From contig JAQCMX010000166.1 of the NCBI GenBank assembly GCA_028274885.1, positions 1-10,920 on the forward strand: a DNA stretch of 10,920 nt, read 5' to 3'. The notes under the pieces were generated by a model. The model was given only the letters and a program-made list of their open reading frames with translations, ran no database searches and was not told the origin of the DNA. This DNA is from Haloarculaceae archaeon. Lineage in GTDB: Archaea > Halobacteriota > Halobacteria > Halobacteriales > Haloarculaceae. Position 1 is the stretch's first letter, and each line of letters starts with the position of its first letter. This document shows positions 5,873 to 10,920 of this stretch, one piece after another. Made by a program: the position numbers and the translations under genes.

Positions 5873-6544
5873 ATGGCGGACGGACGCGACGACCCTGATG
5901 TCGAGGTGAACGGATCGTCGGGACGCGAGCGTGTCAGCGGTGAGCCATCCCCTGGAAGTGTCACGGCCAAAGCGCACGCCCCGTCGGACCGTTCCTCACC
6001 GCGCCGGGAGTATGGTCCCCAACCGATGTCCGGACACAGACAAGCGGAGACACTGCCCGAGGAAATCCTGGAGTACACCACCGAACGCCGGTCACTCTCG
6101 CCGCGCGTCCGGATCCTCTGGAGCGTTCGTGCCGGTGCAGTCGCAATCCTGTTTGGAATCATCGCTGGCTTGTTCGCGACCAACGCCGGTGCCAGTCCTG
6201 CGATTACGGGGGTGCTCGTCCTGGTGTTTTTGTTCGTCGGACTCGGCTTGGTCCTGGCGAGATACCGGGTCTGGATCTATCAGATCCGCAGGGACGCCCT
6301 CTACCTGGAACGGGGCGTCTTCCAGCACGTCCGGACGCTCGTCCCATTCGTCCGCATCCAACACGTCGACACCAGCCGCGGGCCGCTCGAACGGGCGCTT
6401 GGCCTCTCGACGCTGGTGGTGTACACCGCCGGGTCGCGCGGCGCAGACGTTTCTGTCCCCGGCCTCACACCCGAGGAAGCACGCGACCTCCAACAGCGTG
6501 TCAAGGAGCTTGCAATCCAGGCCGAGGGTGGTGACGCGGTGTGA
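5873..6544 (+). CDS. PH domain-containing membrane protein (YdbS-like, bPH2/DUF304)
   Basis: The 223-residue product has a long acidic, Ser/Pro/Arg-rich N-terminal tail (residues 1-75) that is probably cytoplasmic and disordered. Two membrane helices follow (about 81-101 and 110-129), then one bacterial PH (bPH2) domain at about 132-212. The family signature is visible as PFVRIQHVDTSRGPLERALG followed by LSTLVVYTAGS (158-188). It pairs with the next gene like Bacillus ydbS/ydbT, whose products form a membrane complex. The biochemical role of the family is not settled. The 4-base overlap with the next start implies translational coupling. ATG 5873 is favoured by the TATA spacing; an internal ATG at 6026 (residue 52) would drop the tail without harming the domain and remains possible. 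Confidence 0.87.
   Translation: MADGRDDPDVEVNGSSGRERVSGEPSPGSVTAKAHAPSDRSSPRREYGPQPMSGHRQAETLPEEILEYTTERRSLSPRVRILWSVRAGAVAILFGIIAGLFATNAGASPAITGVLVLVFLFVGLGLVLARYRVWIYQIRRDALYLERGVFQHVRTLVPFVRIQHVDTSRGPLERALGLSTLVVYTAGSRGADVSVPGLTPEEARDLQQRVKELAIQAEGGDAV
6527..6534 (+). promoter_or_regulatory. Ribosome binding site deciding the GTG start at 6541
   Basis: The sequence ggtggtga lies six bases upstream of the GTG at 6541, inside the end of the preceding gene. It supports that non-ATG start and the 4-base overlap. Confidence 0.55.
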
Positions 6545-7986
6545 ACCTAGATCGCAGGTCGATCCCGTACCGGATTCTGGAAAATGGGCTCCGTATCGCC
6601 GCTGTCGTCGGTTTTGCACTGGTCGCAGGCTCCGGCGGCCGTGGTGGCGGATCGGCGGCTCTCCAGCAGACGGTGACCTTTCTACTGGCCGGGGTGGTCA
6701 TCGTCATCCTCTGGGAGGTCGCATACGTCAGACGCTACCAGTACCAGATCACCCCGGATACGTTCGACATCCAGTCGGGCGTGCTTTCCCGGCGCGAGCG
6801 CGAGATCCCCTTCGAACGGATCCAGAACGTCGATATCGCACAGAACGTCATCCAGCGCACGTTCGGAATTGCCGAGGTCAGACTCGAAACGGCTGGTGGT
6901 GGTTCGACCGAGGCGCGCCTGCGGTACGTGAGCCGTCCCGAAGCCACCCGGTTGCAGGAACTGATAAGTGACCGAAAACACGAGGAGACGGCGCGCGATC
7001 CTGGCGCGACCGACGACGTCCTGTTCGATCTCTCCTCGCGGGAACTCGGTGTTCTCGGCATCACCTCTGCGAACTTCCGGCTGCTCGGGGGCATCGTCGT
7101 TGTACTCTCGCTCGTTGCACCGCCGCTGACACAGGAGCTTTCCCCGCGTGCTGAACTCCTGCTTTTTTTGGGCCCAGGAATCGCACTCCTCGCAATCCTG
7201 GCCCTGTGGGTGATCAGTGGTCTGCAGGCGGTGTTACAGTACTACGATTTCCGACTCCTGCGACATCAAAATGAACTGCGCTACGAGCGAGGCCTGTTTC
7301 AGCGGTACACCGGTACAATCCCGCTCCCGAAGGTCCAGACACTCATGATTCGGGAGAATATCCTCGCTCGCCGGCTGGGGTACGCCAGCCTCGTCATCGA
7401 GACTGCAGGGTATGCACCCGGACAGGGCAACGAAAACGTCGAATCGGCAGTTCCGATCGCGAAACGCCAGCGGGTGCTCGAACTCGCCAACACCATCGAA
7501 GATATCGACCACCCGACGTTCACACGCCCACCAAAACGTGCACGGACACGGTATCTCGCGCGGTACACAATCGCAGTCGGCCTGATCACCGCAATCGGTG
7601 GACTGTACCACCTCCTGACGAACTCGTTTCCCTTCTGGTTCGTGAGTGCCGGTCTCGTGGTGTTTGTCCCTCCGGCCGCCCATCTCAAGTGGCGCAACCT
7701 CGGGTACTATTACGACGACGAGTACATCGTCACGCGTGCCGGCTTCTGGACGCGGCGAACCACCATGGTCCCGTACTACCGGGTTCAGACGGTCTCGAGT
7801 TCGCAGACGATCTTTCAGCGCCGCCGGAATCTCGGAACGCTCGTCGTCGATACGGCAACCTCAGGCGGTTTCTGGGGCGGGGAGGCGACGGCCCTCGATA
7901 TCGACGTTGATACGGCCCGAACCCTCCGCGATGCGGTTCACGACCGCTTCCAAGGTGCCACCACCAGGCGCCGCGCCAACGGGTAG
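6541..7986 (+). CDS. Triple PH-domain membrane protein (YdbT-like, bPH2/DUF304)
   Basis: The product has 481 residues with three repeats of a membrane-helix pair followed by a bPH2 domain. Helices lie at about 16-31 and 43-63, 181-197 and 206-231, and 342-360 and 364-381. PH domains lie at about 64-145, 232-320 and 385-470. Each repeats the same core: IPFERIQNVDIAQNVIQRTFG (split at residues 89-109), IPLPKVQTLMIRENILARRLG (260-280) and VPYYRVQTVSSSQTIFQRRRN (410-430). Each core is followed by a Leu/Val-rich strand and a Thr-Ala pair. This is the normal YdbT architecture, and the single-PH partner is directly upstream. GTG is used as the start, overlapping the upstream stop by 4 bases. It is expected in the cytoplasmic membrane with PH domains facing the cytoplasm. 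Ligand and function are unknown for the archaeal members. Confidence 0.9.
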   Translation: MNLDRRSIPYRILENGLRIAAVVGFALVAGSGGRGGGSAALQQTVTFLLAGVVIVILWEVAYVRRYQYQITPDTFDIQSGVLSRREREIPFERIQNVDIAQNVIQRTFGIAEVRLETAGGGSTEARLRYVSRPEATRLQELISDRKHEETARDPGATDDVLFDLSSRELGVLGITSANFRLLGGIVVVLSLVAPPLTQELSPRAELLLFLGPGIALLAILALWVISGLQAVLQYYDFRLLRHQNELRYERGLFQRYTGTIPLPKVQTLMIRENILARRLGYASLVIETAGYAPGQGNENVESAVPIAKRQRVLELANTIEDIDHPTFTRPPKRARTRYLARYTIAVGLITAIGGLYHLLTNSFPFWFVSAGLVVFVPPAAHLKWRNLGYYYDDEYIVTRAGFWTRRTTMVPYYRVQTVSSSQTIFQRRRNLGTLVVDTATSGGFWGGEATALDIDVDTARTLRDAVHDRFQGATTRRRANG

Positions 7987-8003
7987 CGTGTCAACTGTCG
8001 GAA

Positions 8004-8012
8004 CAACTATAC
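8004..8012 (+). promoter_or_regulatory. TATA-like element before the DUF998 gene
   Basis: The sequence caactatac is centred about 30 bases before the GTG at 8038 and follows the previous stop by about 20 bases. It suggests that this gene has its own promoter rather than being only part of the PH-domain operon. Confidence 0.45.
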
Positions 8013-8037
8013 TCCCGCCACCGCTTCGTGTCTGCAC

Positions 8038-8622
8038 GTGACCGAAAACCCCCCGCTAGAGTGGACTGGTCCCGTCGCAACGGCGCTCACCCTCGGGTCG
8101 ATTGTCGCTGCTACGACACTTTCGCCGTCATTTAGCTGGCGCGAGCATGCCCTCTCGAATCTCGGGGTATCGTCCACGGAGCCGGGAACGACTGCGACGG
8201 TTTTGCTGTTCAACGGCGGTCTGGTTGCCGGCGGTCTCCTCGGGCTCGGGTTTGCTTTCCGGTTGTATCGCGAGACTCACCGCCGGGACCGGCGGCTTGT
8301 GGCGATCCTGCTTGGCCTGACACTCGTCTCGATGGCTCTTATCGGTGTGTTCCCACAGGACCGTCCGCTCCACGTCCCGGTTGCGCTCGCATTTTTTATC
8401 GGTGTCTCGATAACACTGTGGGCCGACGCCATCGCGTGTCTGCGAGCTGATGGTCCCCGCCGGGCTGTCCCCGGAGTGCTCACCGGCACCGGTAACGCAA
8501 TCGCGTGGCTCGGCTGGGTTCTGCTGGCACCGACCCCGTCGGAAGGGCTTGCGATCCCCGAACTGCTGGGTGCAGTGTGTTTTGCCACGTGGATCTGTGT
8601 GCGGACCGTCTCACGTCGGTAA
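8038..8622 (+). CDS. Six-helix membrane protein, DUF998 type
   Basis: The 194-residue product has six hydrophobic helices at about 11-29, 54-74, 86-104, 112-133, 145-164 and 174-190, with short loops. Between helices 1 and 2 it carries SWREHALSNLGV, and after helix 3 GVFPQDRPLHVPVA. The Ser/His/Leu-Ser-x-Leu-Gly pattern and the G-x-F-P motif followed by a His are what I associate with the DUF998 family, which is common in archaea and actinobacteria and has no established function. The start is GTG at 8038, chosen because the first membrane helix follows at the expected distance and a TATA-like element sits about 30 bases upstream. There is no signal peptide distinct from helix 1. Its relation to the upstream PH-domain pair is only proximity (51-base gap). 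Confidence 0.82.
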   Translation: MTENPPLEWTGPVATALTLGSIVAATTLSPSFSWREHALSNLGVSSTEPGTTATVLLFNGGLVAGGLLGLGFAFRLYRETHRRDRRLVAILLGLTLVSMALIGVFPQDRPLHVPVALAFFIGVSITLWADAIACLRADGPRRAVPGVLTGTGNAIAWLGWVLLAPTPSEGLAIPELLGAVCFATWICVRTVSRR

Positions 8623-8660
8623 GTATCTCATCAACCCCCCGATTTCGCGCTGGACCGGGG

Positions 8661-8669
8661 GATTTTAGC
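8661..8669 (+). promoter_or_regulatory. TATA box of the dcd operon
   Basis: The sequence gattttagc is centred about 27 bases before the dcd ATG at 8692. It predicts a leaderless transcript starting near that ATG and covering dcd, the HTH-ThiN regulator and the methyltransferase. Confidence 0.55.
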
Positions 8670-8691
8670 CGTCGCTGGCCATGCTCTGGGT

Positions 8692-9279
8692 ATGATCCTT
8701 TCGGACGTGGATATCTGCCATCGACTCGAGGACGGTGATCTCGTCATCGAACCGCTCGACGACCCCGGGCTACAGATCCAGCCCGCGAGTGTCGACCTGC
8801 GTCTCGGGCGAACGTTTCTGGAGTTCCAGCGGACGAACATCCCCTGTATCCACCCCGGCAGCGAACGGGAGATCGACGAGTACGTCGACGAAGTTGTCGT
8901 TCCGGAAGGCGAGGATTTTATTCTCCATCCCGGGGACTTCGTGCTCGGAACCACGCTGGAACGCGTCGAGATCCCCCCGGATCTTATCGCTCACGTCGAG
9001 GGACGATCCTCGTTGGGCCGGCTTGCGATCGTGGTCCACGCGACCGCAGGTCTGGCAGATCCAGGGTACCAGGGCCAGATCACACTCGAACTCTCGAATC
9101 TCGGTGCTGCGCCGGTCGCCCTCGCGCCGGAGATGCGAATCTCACAGCTGACGTTTACGGAGCTTTCCTCGCGGGCTGACCGGCCCTACGGCGAGGAACG
9201 CGGTTCGAAGTACCAGAACCAGGAGGGTCCCCAGGCCTCGAAGATCGGCGGTGACAGGGAGTTCGGTGGTGACCAGTGA
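8692..9279 (+). CDS. dcd: dCTP deaminase
   Basis: The enzyme deaminates dCTP to dUTP, feeding dUMP and thymidylate synthesis; it acts in the cytoplasm as a trimer. The 195-residue length fits the family. The N-terminus ILSDVDICHRLEDGDLVIEP and the QPASVDLRLG segment (about residues 30-39) are typical of the dCTP deaminase/dUTPase fold. The nucleotide-binding loop is EGRSSLGRLAIVVHATAG (103-120, with R105, S106 and R110). The following strand is DPGYQGQITLELSN, where E133 sits at the position of the catalytic glutamate. The tail has the Y-G-E-x-R-G-S-K-Y-x-x-Q motif (about residues 165-176) that closes over the triphosphate. Some archaeal relatives also have dUTPase activity; this sequence alone does not decide that. 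It is first in an apparent three-gene operon, 16 bases before the regulator gene. Confidence 0.95.
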   Translation: MILSDVDICHRLEDGDLVIEPLDDPGLQIQPASVDLRLGRTFLEFQRTNIPCIHPGSEREIDEYVDEVVVPEGEDFILHPGDFVLGTTLERVEIPPDLIAHVEGRSSLGRLAIVVHATAGLADPGYQGQITLELSNLGAAPVALAPEMRISQLTFTELSSRADRPYGEERGSKYQNQEGPQASKIGGDREFGGDQ

Positions 9280-9284
9280 TGATT

Positions 9285-9291
9285 GAGGGGG
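9285..9291 (+). promoter_or_regulatory. Ribosome binding site of the HTH-ThiN gene
   Basis: The G-rich gaggggg lies four bases before the ATG at 9296. It favours that start over the ATG at 9280, which opens a frame closing after only six codons. Confidence 0.5.
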
Positions 9292-9295
9292 TCCC

Positions 9296-10213
9296 ATGAA
9301 GTTCATCGAGGAGGTCGTCGTCGAGGACTTTCTCCCCACCCTCCGATCGGTGCTTGCGGAGAAACTCCGCGACAGCGGCAAGACACAGAGCGAAGTGGCC
9401 GAGTTACTGGGGATCAGCCAGAGTGCTGTTTCGAAATACGCCAACGGCGACGTCGCGCGCAACGGACAACTGCTCGCAGACGAACGGGTCACGAACCTCG
9501 TCGACCGACTTGCAGACGGGTTGACCAGCGGCGACATGACCCCAGTCGAGGCGCTGATCGAGGTCGAGGTGTGCATCCGTGATCTGGAACAGGGGGGGAC
9601 TCTCGCCGAGTTACACGCGAAGGCGGTGCCGGAACTGGCAGAGTACGGGGGGGAACTCGTAGTTCACAACCCGGACGGGCGCCTCCGTCAGTCGGGACGG
9701 GTCCGGGCGTCGATCCGGCGAGGTCTCCGCATTCTCCAGAACGCCCGCGGGTTCGCACAGCACATCCCGGCCGTCGGATCCAATCTCGTGGAGTGTCTCG
9801 ACGACGCAGAGACCATCGAGGACGTGGCTGCGGTCCCGGGTCGGATGCTCGACATCCGGGGGCAGGTCACAGTCCCAGATGACCCGGCATTCGGCGTCAG
9901 CCAGCACGTCGCGACGGTTTTACTCGCTGCACGAGGTCACGGCACCGACCCACGTGCAGCGGTGAACGTCGCGTACAGCACGGAGACGCTCGAGGCACTG
10001 GCGGCCGGCGGGCACGCTCTCGTCGAGTTCGATGCAGAAACCGACGTTGCGGATGCTGTCGGTGCTGCACTCGCCACCCAGCCTGACGCCGACGTGCTCT
10101 ACCAGTCTGGTGGGTTCGGGATCGAACCGGTCATCTACCTACTGGGTCCGGACGCTCCGACCGTCGCTCAGACCGTCCGTGCAACGATCGACGACACCGG
10201 AAACGATGGGTGA
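9296..10213 (+). CDS. thiR: HTH-ThiN transcriptional regulator (ThiR-like)
   Basis: The 305-residue product combines a DNA-binding domain with a thiamine-phosphate-synthase-like domain. A helix-turn-helix lies at about residues 23-51, with TQSEVAELLGISQSAVSKYANG as its core. A helical linker occupies about 52-130, and a ThiN domain about 135-300, including GLRILQNARGFAQHIPAVGS, PGRMLDIRGQV, FGVSQHVATVLLAARG and AVNVAYS. ThiN alone can act as thiamine-phosphate synthase. In archaea the HTH-ThiN form was described as ThiR, a repressor of thiamine biosynthesis and transport genes that senses thiamine phosphates. The HTH makes the regulator reading more likely than an enzyme. No thiamine gene is adjacent. 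The gene follows dcd by 16 bases and overlaps the methyltransferase start by 8 bases, so the three are probably co-transcribed. The domain call is firm; the effector and targets are inferred from the family. Confidence 0.88.
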   Translation: MKFIEEVVVEDFLPTLRSVLAEKLRDSGKTQSEVAELLGISQSAVSKYANGDVARNGQLLADERVTNLVDRLADGLTSGDMTPVEALIEVEVCIRDLEQGGTLAELHAKAVPELAEYGGELVVHNPDGRLRQSGRVRASIRRGLRILQNARGFAQHIPAVGSNLVECLDDAETIEDVAAVPGRMLDIRGQVTVPDDPAFGVSQHVATVLLAARGHGTDPRAAVNVAYSTETLEALAAGGHALVEFDAETDVADAVGAALATQPDADVLYQSGGFGIEPVIYLLGPDAPTVAQTVRATIDDTGNDG

Positions 10214-10895
10214 ACGTACGTTGCAAAACCGGACAGAAAACGCGGTCGAACGCTTCTATAACCGTTGGGTCCGCCTGTACGACGCCGTCGCCACGGCTCC
10301 CGGCGTCGGTGTCTGGCGTGAGCGCGCCGTCGGGACGCTGTCTCTCTCGGCCGGTGAGACCGTCCTCGATGTCGGCTGTGGCACCGGTGCGAACTTCCCG
10401 TATCTCCGGGCACAGGTCGGTCCGGCGGGCACAGTCGTCGGTATCGACCTCGCGGACAGGATGGTTCGGCGCGCCCGAACGCGGGCTCGACGGTCCGGCT
10501 GGGAGAACGTACACGTGCTTCGGGGTGACGCGGGGCACCTTCCGGTCGACAAGGTGGATGCAGTTCTCTCCACGTTCGTCGTCGGGATGTTCCCCGAGCC
10601 AGCGCCCGTGATCAAGGAGTGGATACGGTCAGTCTCACCCGACCGCCGTATCACGATACTGAATGCAAAGCCGAGCGATCGCCCCGTCATGGCGCCGGTG
10701 AATCTCCTCTTTCGCGCGTTCGTCAGGCTGACCACGCCGGACAAGCGGCTCCGCCTCCGCTCGCCCGCGACCGCTCTCTCACGACGGTGGCGGCGAGCCT
10801 GTGACGGGCTGTTCGGTGGTACTGTCGGTCATCTTGAGGATCAGTTCGGGTTCGGCCTCGTCGTGCTTGCGAGCGGACGGGTCCCGGCCGACTGA
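10206..10895 (+). CDS. Class I SAM-dependent methyltransferase
   Basis: The 229-residue product has the Rossmann methyltransferase fold. The N-terminus FYNRWVRLYDAVA resembles UbiE/MenG-type enzymes. Motif I is VLDVGCGTGANF (residues 53-64), the acidic residue at the end of strand 2 is D81 in GIDLADRM, and the adenine-binding region is LRGDAGHLP (105-113). Motif IV is atypical: VDAVLSTFVVGMFPEP at about 117-132. The substrate is unknown: a small molecule such as a quinone is possible from the family, but nothing here fixes it. The start at 10206 overlaps the upstream stop by 8 bases and gives the normal family N-terminus. The frame extends further upstream (to 10032), but those residues are an out-of-frame reading of the regulator gene. 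The C-terminus is complete, with TGA at 10893-10895. Confidence 0.86.
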   Translation: MGERTLQNRTENAVERFYNRWVRLYDAVATAPGVGVWRERAVGTLSLSAGETVLDVGCGTGANFPYLRAQVGPAGTVVGIDLADRMVRRARTRARRSGWENVHVLRGDAGHLPVDKVDAVLSTFVVGMFPEPAPVIKEWIRSVSPDRRITILNAKPSDRPVMAPVNLLFRAFVRLTTPDKRLRLRSPATALSRRWRRACDGLFGGTVGHLEDQFGFGLVVLASGRVPAD

Positions 10896-10920
10896 CGACA
10901 TTTACCGTGTTTTCCTCGAA
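10896..10920. other. Start of the next intergenic region
   Basis: Only 25 bases remain after the methyltransferase stop. A small T-rich patch (gtttt, near 10909-10914) could be part of a terminator, but the window ends too soon to judge. Confidence 0.2.

Noticed and set aside
5931..6971. Plus-strand frame of 346 codons across the PH-domain gene junction
   Set aside because: It is Arg/Pro/Ser-rich with no domain, whereas the overlapping frames encode two clear bPH2 membrane proteins.
10032..10205. Upstream extension of the methyltransferase frame
   Set aside because: These codons lie inside the HTH-ThiN gene in another frame and encode low-complexity Ser/Pro/Thr sequence. The ATG at 10206 gives the normal methyltransferase N-terminus.
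1..10920. CRISPR array, insertion sequence, tRNA or rRNA genes
   Set aside because: I saw no regularly spaced repeats, no transposase motifs or terminal inverted repeats, and no cloverleaf-like or rRNA sequence.

Overview
The window looks like haloarchaeal (class Halobacteria) chromosome. It is GC-rich with a strong G/C third-position bias, its proteins are rich in Asp and Glu, and several genes begin at or next to the expected transcript start with an A/T-rich TATA-like box about 26-30 bases upstream (leaderless style). The gene content fits too: an Htr-type transducer, a stand-alone archaeal-type ornithine cyclodeaminase, an HTH-ThiN regulator, and small acidic halophile-only proteins. I do not assign a genus.

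Layout. Positions 1-510 hold the C-terminal ATPase end of a sensor histidine kinase whose start lies outside the window. A gene-poor stretch follows (511-803). Next come a small protein of unknown function (804-1094) and, 4 bases after it, a methyl-accepting taxis transducer (1099-2781) with a minimal two-helix membrane anchor, two HAMP-like segments and a full signalling hairpin. Positions 2868-3372 hold a decayed UspA-family gene: the homology is clear but switches reading frame several times. A 126-residue protein of unknown function (3431-3811) and a 350-base stretch without a convincing gene follow. Positions 4162-5394 encode the TIGR00300 (LOR/SDH-type) ornithine cyclodeaminase.

A small acidic helical protein on the minus strand (5481-5759) is divergent from a two-gene operon of bacterial-PH-domain membrane proteins (5873-6544 and 6541-7986, YdbS/YdbT-like). 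The shared promoter region contains a dyad. A DUF998-type six-helix membrane protein follows from its own promoter (8038-8622). The last block is a compact operon: dCTP deaminase (dcd, 8692-9279), an HTH-ThiN regulator (ThiR-like, 9296-10213) and a class I SAM-dependent methyltransferase (10206-10895). Their gaps are 16 bases and an 8-base overlap.

Functionally the window mixes sensing (kinase, transducer), amino-acid catabolism (ornithine to proline), membrane-surface proteins, and nucleotide/cofactor metabolism. I found no CRISPR array, insertion sequence, rRNA or tRNA, and no clearly new multi-gene system. The items most worth a second look are the small gene coupled to the transducer, the multiply frameshifted UspA relic, the divergent promoter dyad, and the dcd-thiR-methyltransferase operon.
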